Assembly: GCA_020027875.1 (NCBI GenBank)
Contig: JAHRHA010000023.1
Span: 1-64,000 of the forward strand
Direction: 5' to 3'
Length of the DNA: 64,000 bases
From: Micromonosporaceae bacterium
Lineage (GTDB): Bacteria > Actinomycetota > Actinomycetes > Mycobacteriales > Micromonosporaceae
Shown here in pieces: positions 27,233-36,858 of this stretch (its first letter is position 1; each line of letters opens with the position of its first letter). The notes beneath the pieces were generated by a model that was given only the letters and a program-made list of their open reading frames with translations, ran no database searches and was not told where the DNA came from. The translations under genes were made by a program, and so were the position numbers.

Positions 27233-28279
27233 ATGGTGCAGGCGCAGGAGGACTCGACGCGACCGAGCGTTTCGGGCCTGGTTGACCGGTTCGGCCGGAT
27301 GGCCATGGATCTACGCGTCTCGCTGACGGACCGGTGCAACCTGCGCTGTACGTACTGCATGCCCGAGGAGGGTCTGGCCTGGCTGCCCAAGCAGACCCTG
27401 CTCACCGATGACGAGGTCGTTCAGCTCGTGCGCATCGCGGTGGAGCGCTTGGGCGTCACGGAGATCCGATTCACCGGCGGCGAGCCGATGCTCCGCCCGG
27501 GCCTTGTGAAGATCGTTTCCGACACCGCCGCGCTGAGCCCGCGGCCGAAGCTCTCGGTCACGACCAACGGCATCGGGCTCACCCGACTCGCCGGGGCGCT
27601 CGCTGCCGTCGGGCTCGATCGGGTCAACGTCTCCCTCGACACGCTTCGACCGGGCCGCTTCGAGGCCCTGGCCCGCCGCAGCCGCCTGGAGGATGTGCTG
27701 ACCGGGCTGCGTACCGCCGACGAGGCAGGGCTGCGACCGGTCAAGCTCAACGCCGTGCTGATGCGTGGCATCAACGACGACGAGGCCGTCGACCTGCTGA
27801 GCTTCGCGCTCGAGCACGGGTACGAGCTGCGCTTCATCGAGCAGATGCCGCTCGACGCGCAGCACGCCTGGCGGCGGGAGGACATGGTCGCGGGCGAGGA
27901 GATTCTGGCTCAGCTGAGGTCGGTCTTTACGCTGACGCCCGACCCGCACCTGCGTGGCGCGGCACCAGCGGAGACCTGGCTCGTGGACGGATTCGTCGGC
28001 ATGGATGGGGAACCCGCCAAGGTCGGCGTTATCGCCAGCGTCACCCAGCCGTTCTGCGGGGCCTGCGACCGCACCCGGCTGACCGCCGACGGACAGGTGC
28101 GCAACTGCCTGTTCAGCGAGGACGAGACCGATCTGCGCGGGCTGGTGCGTGCGGGTGCTGACGACGAGATGATCGCCGACGCATGGCGGGCGGCCATGTG
28201 GGGCAAGCGGGCCGGGCATGGGATCGACGACCCGACATTCCTCCAGCCCAGCCGCCCCATGTCCGCCATCGGCGGCTGA
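27233..28279 (+). CDS. moaA: GTP 3',8-cyclase MoaA
   Basis: 348 residues. Radical-SAM cluster C35-x3-C39-x2-C42 in DRCNLRCTYC, the RFTGGEPMLRPGL SAM-binding strand, a second cluster FCGACDRTRLTADGQVRNC near the C-terminus, and the conserved terminal SAIGG whose GG tail is needed for catalysis. It performs the first step of molybdenum-cofactor synthesis with MoaC (41333-41818). The ATG at 27233 gives a normal 20-residue lead-in. It stands apart from the other moa genes, as often seen in actinomycetes. Confidence 0.96.
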   Translation: MVQAQEDSTRPSVSGLVDRFGRMAMDLRVSLTDRCNLRCTYCMPEEGLAWLPKQTLLTDDEVVQLVRIAVERLGVTEIRFTGGEPMLRPGLVKIVSDTAALSPRPKLSVTTNGIGLTRLAGALAAVGLDRVNVSLDTLRPGRFEALARRSRLEDVLTGLRTADEAGLRPVKLNAVLMRGINDDEAVDLLSFALEHGYELRFIEQMPLDAQHAWRREDMVAGEEILAQLRSVFTLTPDPHLRGAAPAETWLVDGFVGMDGEPAKVGVIASVTQPFCGACDRTRLTADGQVRNCLFSEDETDLRGLVRAGADDEMIADAWRAAMWGKRAGHGIDDPTFLQPSRPMSAIGG

Positions 28280-28302
28280 GGCCCGACTACTCGTCGCGCC
28301 AC

Positions 28303-29785
28303 CTACTCGTTGCACCATCGCGGCGCATGAGCCACTACCTTGCGGGCGTGTGCGCGGGAGAGGTTCCAGGCATACCACGGCTCAGATTCCTTGAGATGCC
28401 ATCGGTCCCCTTCGCACATCCCGTACGGGAGTGCGTCGATGGCGTCGGTCGACAGGGACGACAGGAACGCGTAGTCCAGCGGGTAGTTCTGGTCGAGCCG
28501 GTCCAGATGGGTGTTGGCCATCAGTGCCTCGGGGTTGATGGCGGCGAGCCCAAGGAGCACGGCGACAGCCGCCGCCGCGGTCGCCCTGGGTAGCCACGCC
28601 GCGCGCAGCCTCACCCCGGCGACGAGGACCAGAACGAACACGATGCCCAACCAGGCCTCGCCGGCGTACGCGAGCAGCCGGGGAACCGTGAATCCGTATG
28701 CCTCGGCGTAGAGGGTCAGCCGCTTGAGCGCCGAGGCGACGATGACGAGCGTAAGGCCGCACAGGACGCCGCCGAGGAGGCGGATCAACCCGAGTTCGAC
28801 CGGCGTCGCTCGGCCAGCCCACAACGCGAGCGCCGCCACCACGCCAAGGGTGAGCGCGGTGACCGCCCCGAGTTGTACGAATCCGCCGCGTGCATGCACC
28901 GCGTAGTCCGGCCCGCCGGGTCCGAGCACGTACTCGTCGCCGGCGAACAGCACGGTCACCTGGACCCAGACGAAGATGCCGAAGAGCGCGTCGAGCATGG
29001 ACAGCGGGATAACCCACTCGGCGAGCCCCAACGAGCGCCGCGCTGGGGTTGGCCCAGGGTCGGCTCGTCGCGGGTTCCGCACCAGGTACGCCGCAGCCAG
29101 CGCGCACGTCGCGACCAGTACGAAGCCGAGCGTGGCCCGAACGAGCGTCTCGAGCGAGATGCCGCGTACCCATCCGTCGACCAGCTCGGCGAAGGCCGGG
29201 TCGGCGGCCCGGAAGAGGGCGCCGAAGAACGAGCAGGAGCGCGACGCCAACCGCGAATCCAGCGACCGCGCGCCCAACCCGTGTCGCTCGCTCGGCGCTG
29301 TCGGTGTTCCCCCCGGCCCCGTGTGTACCGTCCGCGGCCCAGCCGAGGCCTCGTACCGTGGCCGGAAGCAACGCGAGCCCCCCGGAGATGACTCCGCGCC
29401 ACGAGCGCCCGCCGGCCAGGGCATACGACGCCAGGACAAATCCCGTGGTCAGGCAGAGCGCGACGAGCCACCCCGCCGCGCGTACCCCCGCGACCGCGAT
29501 CAGGGCGAGGGCGGCGAGCCCGGCGGCGATCCGCCAGGCCCGATCCGGGTAGTTGGGGTGACCCCGGTGGCCCGCTCCGCCCCCGTCGGCTCCCGAGCGG
29601 GCCACCGTGACCGCGGCGAGTACGGCGAGAGCGGCGAGCGCCCAGCCGATGCCGACGCGCCAGATGGGCAGCGCGGCGGCGCCGACGGCACCGGCACCGA
29701 CAAGAGTGGCGCCCAGACGTCGAGGTCGCGCGGATTCCGGCGGCTTGGTTTCCTGAACGTCGATCGGTTGCGCGGGCGCGATCAT
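28303..29785 (-). pseudogene. DUF4153/DUF4173-type membrane protein, frameshifted
   Basis: Two frames together make one membrane protein of about 490 residues. The first starts at the ATG at 29785 (GAGGAG 6 bases upstream) and is good until about 29230 (VAGFAVGVALLLV). The second continues from FGALFRAADPAFAELVDGW to the stop at 28303. The join reads CTC GTT C TTC GGC. Removing one T gives the expected L-V-F-G of this family, so a single-base insertion (about 29228-29229) breaks the gene. About 11 membrane helices are present. It may be a true mutation or an assembly error. Divergent from the PadR gene, which may regulate it. Confidence 0.72.
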
Positions 29786-29872
29786 CGAGTGCTCCTCGGT
29801 CTATAGCTCGTCCGGCGAGATATGCCGCTGACGGTAACATCAGAGGTCAATGGGCAACAGGCGCTTGCCGGC

Positions 29873-29893
29873 ATATAACGGTCGTCGTATTAT
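29873..29893. promoter_or_regulatory. AT-rich imperfect dyad, candidate PadR operator
   Basis: ATATAACG (29873-29880) and CGTATTAT (29886-29893) form an imperfect dyad (6 of 8 bases) around GTCGT, ending 6 bases before the padR ATG. AT-rich dyads next to their own gene are the usual PadR operators. No ribosome site is seen, so the transcript may be leaderless. Confidence 0.45.
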
Positions 29894-29899
29894 TGACAG

Positions 29900-30247
29900 A
29901 TGACCTCACCCTTACAGGAGCCGACGTTCTTGATCCTCGCTGCGTTGGCGGAGGAGCCGATGCACGGCTATGGCGTCATTCAGGAGGTCGTCGCCTTGTC
30001 GGACGGTCGAGTCACCCTGCGCCCAGGCACGCTCTACGGCGCATTGGACCGCCTGGTCGAGCAGGGTCTGGTGACCGGAGACCACGAGGAGATCGTGGAT
30101 GGGCGACTGCGCCGCTACTACCGTCTCACTGACGAAGGCGCATGCGTCCTCGCGGCGGAGGCGCAGCGCTTAACGAGCAACGCTGATGCCGCGGTCGAGC
30201 GGCTGCGTCGCCGTTCGGGGTCCCGCACCCGGCTCGCCCATGGCTGA
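29900..30247 (+). CDS. PadR-family transcriptional regulator
   Basis: 115 residues of winged-helix PadR type: LQEPTFLILAALAEEPMHGYG, VTLRPGTLYGALDRLVEQGLV and RRYYRLTDEG, followed by a helical dimerisation tail. It belongs to the short PadR subfamily (s1) that controls membrane protein or exporter genes by binding AT-rich dyads. It overlaps the next gene by 8 bases, a very common pairing. The frameshifted membrane gene on the other side of the dyad is a second possible target. Confidence 0.92.
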   Translation: MTSPLQEPTFLILAALAEEPMHGYGVIQEVVALSDGRVTLRPGTLYGALDRLVEQGLVTGDHEEIVDGRLRRYYRLTDEGACVLAAEAQRLTSNADAAVERLRRRSGSRTRLAHG

Positions 30248-31898
30248 CCTGGGCGAGGCCCTGCCTGCCGGTGATCCACGCGGGACGGCACTGCTGGAGC
30301 GGCGCTGCCGCAGACTCCTCGTGGCGTATCCGGCCGCATACCGGGCCGATCGCGGCGACGAGATCGTGGCGACGATGCTCGACCTGACCGGCCCCGACCG
30401 CCGCTCTCCTCGACTCGCCGACGCGGCAGACCTCGTCGCCAGTGGGCTGCGCCGGCGGCTGGGCACCGCCGCCCTGGCCGGCTTCGACGCCGGGCTGACC
30501 GTTGCCGCGCCGGTTGCGCTCGCTCTCGCCGCAGGCATCTCGGCCTTCGCCTGGTGGCGGGTCGAGCCGATCTCCGTGGGTATCCACATGGGAGGCCCTG
30601 CGCTGTTCGGCGTGTTTCGCACCCTCGGACCCATCGCCTACCTGTTGTGGCTCATTGCCGCCGCCGGCCGGGCACTGCTGCGGCCATCCGTGGGGCGGGT
30701 CCTCATCGGCGTCGCGGTCGTAGTGACGTTGCTGTTGCCGGTCATTGCTCCATTCACGACGGTTGACCGGCCACCGTTGTGGGTACTCATGGCGCTGTCG
30801 ACGTTCGGACTGTTGGCGCTCGCCGGCACCGGCACGTGGGCGGGCGCGTCGGCGACCCCGTCGGCAGACGAGCGCCTCGGGGTACCCACCGGTGCGCTCG
30901 CAGTCGCCATATCCGCGTCGTCCGTCATGGTGATCTGGCCGCCGTCGGGCGGCGGGTTCGGTTACTACTACCAGCCGACGATTGCTCGCGTCGGAACGGT
31001 GGTCGCCGCGACCGTTGCGGTGCTCGCCGTCATCGCCGTGGACCGGCTGCTGCGCGGCCGCAGCGCACAGGAGTGGCTGTGGGCCACCGCGTTGCTCGGG
31101 CTGCCTGCCGGCTGGCTCGGTCCGTTCGACACGGCGGCCCTGCGGCTGGCCGGCGACAGCGCCGTGCCGCACTTCGGCCGGCTGGCCCAGGTACTGCTCG
31201 CGTCGTGTGTCGCGACGGTGGCGATTGTGTGGCTGGCGCAGCGCCGCACGCCCGGTTCTCCGCCGGCCCGCGTACCCGGCCCGCGCTCGCTCGCCCTCGC
31301 CGGTGCGGTCACGCTCGGGGTCTCCATCGGCCTGACCGCCTTCGTGCTGCTCGGGCGGCTCGGCGCTCTCGGTTTCGCCGGCGCCGCTGCGTTGCCTCGT
31401 TACGTGTTGCCGCGCGATGGGCTGCCGGGTGACGGGCTGCCCGGCCATGTCACTGCCACCTTGGCGATCCTCCTCCTCGCCGCCCTGTGCGCCATGCTGC
31501 CCGGACGCTGGGCGGGGCGGGCTTCGCTGGTCGCGCTCGCGTGCGGTACCGGCGGATCGTTCCTCGCCGGGTGGCTCGTCGCGGCGTACGACAACGGCTG
31601 GACCCTCGGGGGTTGGACGGATTTCGCCCACACCACGGGTCTCATCGCGACCCTCGCCTTCCCACCGCTGTCGCTCTGCGCTGTGGTCGCGGCGCGAGTT
31701 CTGGCCGTGGGCGCAGGGTTGGACCGGTCGACCAAGCGGGCCGCTGTCGCGGTGTTGGTGGTGTGTGTGAGCTGGGTTGGCTACGTGACGGTGCCGTACG
31801 TGCTCTCCTGGGGTCCGGTGCTGCTGGTGCTCATCGCCTGCTGCGCGGCGCTCGCACTCTCCGGTCGGGCGAGGCCCGGCTCGGCGCCGGCTCCATGA
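30240..31898 (+). CDS. PadR-partner integral membrane protein
   Basis: 552 residues. A soluble N-terminal domain (about 1-85) with LLERRCRRLLVAYPAAYRADRGDEIVATML is the conserved prefix of membrane proteins encoded next to PadR regulators. About 12 hydrophobic segments follow, in a repeated four-helix arrangement. There is no nucleotide-binding or catalytic motif. The start overlaps padR (CATGGCTGA), so expression is coupled. It could be an envelope-stress sensor or transporter component; no function is assigned. Confidence 0.78.
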   Translation: MADLGEALPAGDPRGTALLERRCRRLLVAYPAAYRADRGDEIVATMLDLTGPDRRSPRLADAADLVASGLRRRLGTAALAGFDAGLTVAAPVALALAAGISAFAWWRVEPISVGIHMGGPALFGVFRTLGPIAYLLWLIAAAGRALLRPSVGRVLIGVAVVVTLLLPVIAPFTTVDRPPLWVLMALSTFGLLALAGTGTWAGASATPSADERLGVPTGALAVAISASSVMVIWPPSGGGFGYYYQPTIARVGTVVAATVAVLAVIAVDRLLRGRSAQEWLWATALLGLPAGWLGPFDTAALRLAGDSAVPHFGRLAQVLLASCVATVAIVWLAQRRTPGSPPARVPGPRSLALAGAVTLGVSIGLTAFVLLGRLGALGFAGAAALPRYVLPRDGLPGDGLPGHVTATLAILLLAALCAMLPGRWAGRASLVALACGTGGSFLAGWLVAAYDNGWTLGGWTDFAHTTGLIATLAFPPLSLCAVVAARVLAVGAGLDRSTKRAAVAVLVVCVSWVGYVTVPYVLSWGPVLLVLIACCAALALSGRARPGSAPAP

Positions 31899-31915
31899 TG
31901 CGGCAGGATGGGCGT

Positions 31916-32155
31916 GTGGTCAGAGTGCGGTACTTCGCGGCGGCGCGGGCGGCGGCCGGCGTGGCGGAGGAGCGTGCCGAGGCGCCGACCCTCGCCGCGT
32001 TGCTCGGTTCGCTCTCGTCAGCAAGGGGTGCGAACCTCGCGAAGGTCCTCGGTTCAGCCAGTTTCCTGGTGGATGGGCTCGCCTGGCACGACCGTGAGGC
32101 CCCGTTGCCGCCGGGATCCACCGTCGACGTGCTCCCGCCGTTCGCCGGCGGCTGA
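31916..32155 (+). CDS. moaD: Molybdopterin synthase small subunit MoaD
   Basis: 79 residues with ubiquitin-like beta-grasp fold: VRVRYFAAARAAAGVAEE at the start and VDVLPPFAGG at the end. The terminal Gly-Gly becomes the thiocarboxylate that supplies sulfur to MoaE (39157-39573). The GTG at 31916 is chosen for its AGGA site 7 bases upstream; ATG codons at 31895 and 31898 are alternatives, the first overlapping the preceding stop. It is separated from the main moa/moe group by 7 kb. Confidence 0.88.
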   Translation: MVRVRYFAAARAAAGVAEERAEAPTLAALLGSLSSARGANLAKVLGSASFLVDGLAWHDREAPLPPGSTVDVLPPFAGG

Positions 32156-32215
32156 GCTCAGCCTCGGCTCAGCCGCGACTCAGTCCGGCCAGGTACCTTT
32201 GCCCGCGGGAGGTCA

Positions 32216-33511
32216 ATGGTGGGGCAGGCGTTGCTGTTTCTGGGTACCGCGTTCACGGTGGTCGGGTTGGCCCACTACTACCTGTGGCGGCGCCTGGTAC
32301 GGAGCACGACCCGCACGAGGCGTGGTCGGCGCGTCGGCACCTGGGTGCTGGTAGGGCTGTCCGCGCTGGTCGTGGCTACGTTCGTCGGTAGCCGGGTGTT
32401 CGGTCACACAATTGCTGTGATCTTGTCCTGGCCGGGCTATCTCTGGCTTGCCATCATGTTTTACCTGCTCATAGTGCTCGGGCTGCTTGAGCTGCCCGCG
32501 CTGTTGGGGCGATTCCTCCTGCGTCGCAGAGCGACGCGAATCGCCCCTGCCCGGATGCCCGCTCTCGTGGGCGCGTCCACCCTCCCCGCCAATCAAGGAT
32601 TGATCGACGTGCCGGTCGAGGAAGGCGCGAATGGCGGGGACCGCGGCGACGGCGGGGACGGATTGGGTGGGGTGGACGGGGCGGACGTGAGCCGGCGGTT
32701 GTTCCTCGCCCGGGCCGTGGCGATCACAGCAGGACTGGCATCGGTGGGGGTAGTTTCGTCTGGAATCGGCTCGGCGATGGGGCCGCCGCAGCTCAAACGG
32801 GTGCAGATCCCTTTGGCCAAGCTCCCGCGGAGCGCGGACGGCCTTCGGATCGCCTTGATCGCCGACATCCACCTTGGGCCGCTGCGCGGGGTCTCCCATA
32901 CCCGGCGCATCGTGGACATGGTCAATGGATTGGACGCTGACGTCATCGCGATCGTGGGCGATCTCGTGGATGGGTCTGTTGTGGAGCTCGGTGCTGCCGC
33001 CGCTCCACTAGCTGAGCTACGCAGCCGATATGGCGCCTTCTTCGTGACCGGCAACCATGAGTACTACTCCGGCTACGAGGAGTGGAACGACGAGGTTGCC
33101 CGGCTCGGGTTACGTCCTTTGCGCAACGAGTGGCTGGAGATTGCGGGCAGCATCGACCTCGCCGGCGTGAACGACGTCACCGGGCAGTCCTATGGGGACG
33201 CTCCGGATTTCGATAAGGCGTTGGCCGGCCGGGACCCGTCGCGACCTGTGGTCATGCTCGCTCACCAACCGATTCAGGCCACGGACGCAGCGGCCCGTGG
33301 CGTGGACCTCCAGTTGTCCGGCCATACCCACGGCGGGCAGATGGTGCCGTTCAACCTGATCGTGAAGGTCGCCCAACAGCCCGTGGTCAGCGGCCTGGGC
33401 GAGGTTGACGGGATGCCGGTGTATGTCACGAATGGAGCCGGTTTCTGGGGGCCGCCGGTACGGGTAGGCGCGCCGCCGGACATCACGCTCGTCCAGCTAC
33501 GCGCGCCGTAG
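32216..33511 (+). CDS. Membrane-anchored metallophosphoesterase
   Basis: 431 residues. The N-terminal third has four hydrophobic segments and then SRRLFLARAVAITAG near residue 160, before an extracytoplasmic or cytoplasmic calcineurin-like domain. Metal and phosphate ligands are all present: LIADIHLGP, AIVGDLVDG, FVTGNHEYYSG, MLAHQP and LSGHTHGGQ. The YkuE/YaeI-like family hydrolyses phosphodiesters or UDP-diacylglucosamine-type lipids; the substrate here is unknown. GGGAGG precedes the ATG at 32216. No clear operon partner. Confidence 0.9.
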   Translation: MVGQALLFLGTAFTVVGLAHYYLWRRLVRSTTRTRRGRRVGTWVLVGLSALVVATFVGSRVFGHTIAVILSWPGYLWLAIMFYLLIVLGLLELPALLGRFLLRRRATRIAPARMPALVGASTLPANQGLIDVPVEEGANGGDRGDGGDGLGGVDGADVSRRLFLARAVAITAGLASVGVVSSGIGSAMGPPQLKRVQIPLAKLPRSADGLRIALIADIHLGPLRGVSHTRRIVDMVNGLDADVIAIVGDLVDGSVVELGAAAAPLAELRSRYGAFFVTGNHEYYSGYEEWNDEVARLGLRPLRNEWLEIAGSIDLAGVNDVTGQSYGDAPDFDKALAGRDPSRPVVMLAHQPIQATDAAARGVDLQLSGHTHGGQMVPFNLIVKVAQQPVVSGLGEVDGMPVYVTNGAGFWGPPVRVGAPPDITLVQLRAP

Positions 33512-33643
33512 CCGTCAGGCGCTGTCCCAGTCCAGCACCGTCACCGTCGCGGGGGCAGCATGAGCGCACAACATCAGCTGGACGGATGTCCGCCGACGTG
33601 CGCACGCGTGGCCGCCACCCCAATGCCGCCCGGATAGGGCAAG

Positions 33644-36600
33644 ATGCGCAGCGTGCGTCCGCCGTCAGGAGAGCCACCGATCGAGCCATGGATCGCCGAC
33701 CTGCATATCCACTCGAAGTACTCCCGGGCCTGCAGCCGGGACCTTGAGCTGGAGAACCTGGCTTGGTGGGCCCAGCGGAAGGGGATCACGCTGCTGGGCA
33801 CGGGAGACTTCACCCATCCCGGTTGGTACGACCACCTGCGCCAGAATCTCCGCCCGGCCGAGCCCGGCCTATTTTGCCTCGCCCCGGAGCGAGAAGCCGA
33901 CATCGCCCGCAAGCTGCCACCGAGCGTGCATGCCCCGGTGCGGTTCATGCTCTCGGTGGAGATCTCCACCATTTACAAGCGCGACGAGCGCACGCGAAAG
34001 GTGCATCACCTCATTTACCTACCCGACTTCGCGGCGGTCGCGCGGTTCAACGCACGGCTCGGCCATGGACCGGGCGGGCTGGGCGGCAATCTCGGCTCGG
34101 ATGGTCGGCCGATCCTCGGCCTCGACTCGCGCGACCTGCTGGAGATCACCCTGGAGGCCAGCCCCGACGGCTTCCTCGTTCCGGCGCACATCTGGACGCC
34201 GTGGTTCTCCGCGCTGGGCTCGAAGTCCGGCTTCGACACGATCGCCGATTGCTACGCCGACCTCGCCGACCACATCCACGCCGTCGAGACGGGGCTCAGT
34301 TCGGATCCAGCGATGAACTGGCGGGTGGCCAGCCTGGATCGCTACCAGCTGGTGTCCAACTCGGACGCCCACTCGCCTCAGGCGCTTGCCCGGGAGGCGA
34401 CCGCGCTCGCCACAGAGCTGGACTACTTCGCTGTGAAGCGCGCCCTGGAGACCGGCCATGGGCTGCAGGGCACGGTCGAGTTCTTCCCCGAGGAGGGCAA
34501 GTACCACGCCGACGGACACCGTGCCTGCGGAGTGTGTTGGGATCCGTCCCGAACCCGCGAGGCCGGTGGCCGGTGTCCCGAGTGCGGCAAGCCGCTCACC
34601 GTGGGGGTGCTGCACCGCGTCGAGGAGTTGGCCGATCGGCCGCCGGACTACTTTCCCGCAGACCGGCCGGCGGTGACGCACCTGATCCAGCTCAACGAGG
34701 TCATCGGCGAGATCTATGGCGTGGGTGCGCGCAGCAAGCGCGTCGAGGGACTGATCGCCACGCTCGTGGCTTCCCTTGGGTCCGAATTGGACATTCTGGC
34801 GCGCACGCCCGTGGACGACGTGGTGCGCGTCGGCGGTGAGCTCCTGGGGGAAGCGGTCGCGCGCCTGCGCCGGGGGCAGGTTCGGCGTCAGCCCGGGTAC
34901 GACGGTGAGTACGGTGTCATCGGCCTCTTCGAGCCGGGCGAGCTGGGCCTGTCGTACCCGCCCTCAGGCAGCGATGTCCTCTTCGATGTGCCCCCGGCTT
35001 TGCCACGGAAGGTCACGCCGCTCAAGCCCCGTGCGCCACGCCGGCCGCCCGCTGTGTCCGCGCCGCCGCCGCCTCTCGCTGCCGCCGCTTCCCCGCACCG
35101 GCCGTGGGAACCGATGCTGGCGGGGATGGAGGAGGTCGGCACCGGGCTGCTGGACCGGCTCGACGCCCTGCAAAGGGTGGCGGCGTCGGCCCCAGGTGGA
35201 CCGCTACTCGTGGTCGCTGGTCCTGGAACGGGCAAGACTCGCACGCTCACCCATCGCATCGCTTATCTCTGCGCCGAGCTGAAAGTGCCTCCCGCGCAGT
35301 GCCTCGCGATCACGTTCACCCGGCGGGCCGCGGAGGAGATGGGCTCCCGCCTGCACTCGCTGCTCGGCGCCGAGGCCGAACGGGTCACCGTCGCCACGTT
35401 CCATGCGCTCGGGTTGCAGATCCTGCGCGAGAACGCTGCCTCGGTCGGGCTGCGCCCGGGCTTCGCCATCGCCGATGACGCCCAGCGCGCGGCCGTGCAG
35501 ACCACGGCGGCGGGAGACCGGGAGGCGTACGCGAAATTGCTGCGTGAGCGGAACCTCGTCGACCTGGATGAGCTCATCGCTCTGCCGGTGAACCTGCTCC
35601 GAGATGATCCGGATCTGGCCGACCGTTACCACGCACGATGGCCGTGGCTCTTCGTCGACGAGTACCAGGACGTGGACGCGACGCAGTACGAGCTGCTTCG
35701 TCTGCTCGTGCCGCAGGGCGGCAACATCTGCGCGATCGGCGACCCGGACCAGGCGATCTACTCATTCCGGGGCGCCGACGTGGGCTACTTCCTGCGCTTC
35801 GCACAGGACTTCACCGACGCCCGGATGGTGCGGCTGGCCCGCAACTACCGCTCGTCCGCCCCCATTATCGCGGCGGCGTCGCAGGCCATCGCCCCGACGT
35901 CGCTCGTCCGTGGCCGCCGTCTCGAGCCGGCCCGGCTGGATCCCGAGGCTCCGGTGCTGGGCCTGCACGCCGCGGCCAACGCTTCCGGAGAAGCGGACTG
36001 GGTGGCGAGGACGATCGACGAGCTCGTGGGTGGAGTCTCGCATCGCTCGTTCGATTCCGGGCGGGTCGACTCCCGCTCGGGAGTCCACAGCGGCCTGTCC
36101 TTTGCAGACATCGCGGTGCTCTACCGCACGGATGCGCAGGCGGCACCGATCGTGGAGGCGCTCACCCGGGCGGGTGTGCCGGTTCAGAAGCGCTCGCACG
36201 ACCGGCTCTCCGACCGGCGCGCGGTCGCTGCGATCGCCAGGGAGTTGAGATTCGAGGGGTCCACGACCGTCGATGGCGGACTCGTTGAGAGGGTACGGGC
36301 CGCGGGGCGCACACTGGCGTCCGGCCGGCCGCGATTGTTCGAGCTGGACAATACCGCGACCGACGGTGCCGCGCCCGGGCTGCTGTCCGAAGTGGACGTC
36401 TTCTCGGCGGTGGAGCTTCTGCAGCCACTCGCCGCGCGCTGCGGCGACGATCTGGAGTCGTTCCTCCAGGCGCTGGCCACCGGTGCTGAAGTGGACGCGC
36501 TTGATCCCCGGTCGCAGGCGGTGACCCTGTTGACGCTGCACGCGGCGAAGGGCCTGGAGTGGCCCGTCGTCTTCCTGGTGGGCTGCGAGGACGGTCTGCT

Positions 36601-36856
36601 TCCGCTTCGCTTCCCCGGCTCTGCTCCCACGGAGGAAGCGGTGGCTGAGGAGCGCCGCTTGTTCTTCGTCGGTCTTACCCGGGCCCAACGGCGGCTCTTC
36701 CTTTCGCATGCGGCGCGCCGTCATCGGCACGGCGTCGAGCACCACCCCAGTCGGACGCCATTCCTCGACACCGTCGACCCCGGCCTGCTGGAGCCGCTTG
36801 GCGCAACCGCCGAGAAGCCGGAACTCCCCCGTCACCGCCAACTCCGACTCCTCTAA
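33644..36856 (+). CDS. EndoQ (PHP-type endonuclease) - UvrD helicase fusion
   Basis: 1070 residues joining two enzymes. Residues 1-410 match endonuclease Q: PHP-type metal motifs IADLHIHSKYSRACSRD (His21, His23) and LGTGDFTHPGW, VLSVEIST-type strand, VSNSDAHSP, then a Cys4 zinc site (CGVCWD...CPECGK, about 296-318). A Pro-rich linker (455-500) leads to a complete superfamily 1A helicase: motif Q-like LDALQRVAA, Walker A GPGTGKTRTLTHR, motif II DEYQDVDATQ, III GDPDQAIYSFRG, IV ARNYRSS, V TLHAAKGLEW, VI GLTRAQRRLF. EndoQ nicks DNA 5' to deaminated bases such as uracil and hypoxanthine; a linked helicase could unwind from the nick. The start could be the ATG at 33644 or the GTG at 33653. Confidence 0.9.
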   Translation: MRSVRPPSGEPPIEPWIADLHIHSKYSRACSRDLELENLAWWAQRKGITLLGTGDFTHPGWYDHLRQNLRPAEPGLFCLAPEREADIARKLPPSVHAPVRFMLSVEISTIYKRDERTRKVHHLIYLPDFAAVARFNARLGHGPGGLGGNLGSDGRPILGLDSRDLLEITLEASPDGFLVPAHIWTPWFSALGSKSGFDTIADCYADLADHIHAVETGLSSDPAMNWRVASLDRYQLVSNSDAHSPQALAREATALATELDYFAVKRALETGHGLQGTVEFFPEEGKYHADGHRACGVCWDPSRTREAGGRCPECGKPLTVGVLHRVEELADRPPDYFPADRPAVTHLIQLNEVIGEIYGVGARSKRVEGLIATLVASLGSELDILARTPVDDVVRVGGELLGEAVARLRRGQVRRQPGYDGEYGVIGLFEPGELGLSYPPSGSDVLFDVPPALPRKVTPLKPRAPRRPPAVSAPPPPLAAAASPHRPWEPMLAGMEEVGTGLLDRLDALQRVAASAPGGPLLVVAGPGTGKTRTLTHRIAYLCAELKVPPAQCLAITFTRRAAEEMGSRLHSLLGAEAERVTVATFHALGLQILRENAASVGLRPGFAIADDAQRAAVQTTAAGDREAYAKLLRERNLVDLDELIALPVNLLRDDPDLADRYHARWPWLFVDEYQDVDATQYELLRLLVPQGGNICAIGDPDQAIYSFRGADVGYFLRFAQDFTDARMVRLARNYRSSAPIIAAASQAIAPTSLVRGRRLEPARLDPEAPVLGLHAAANASGEADWVARTIDELVGGVSHRSFDSGRVDSRSGVHSGLSFADIAVLYRTDAQAAPIVEALTRAGVPVQKRSHDRLSDRRAVAAIARELRFEGSTTVDGGLVERVRAAGRTLASGRPRLFELDNTATDGAAPGLLSEVDVFSAVELLQPLAARCGDDLESFLQALATGAEVDALDPRSQAVTLLTLHAAKGLEWPVVFLVGCEDGLLPLRFPGSAPTEEAVAEERRLFFVGLTRAQRRLFLSHAARRHRHGVEHHPSRTPFLDTVDPGLLEPLGATAEKPELPRHRQLRLL

Positions 36857-36858
36857 CC

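Noticed and set aside
30126-31631. 501-codon minus-strand frame opposite the PadR-partner membrane gene
   Set aside because: Gln/Arg/Glu-rich low-complexity translation antisense to a clear membrane protein; no ribosome site.
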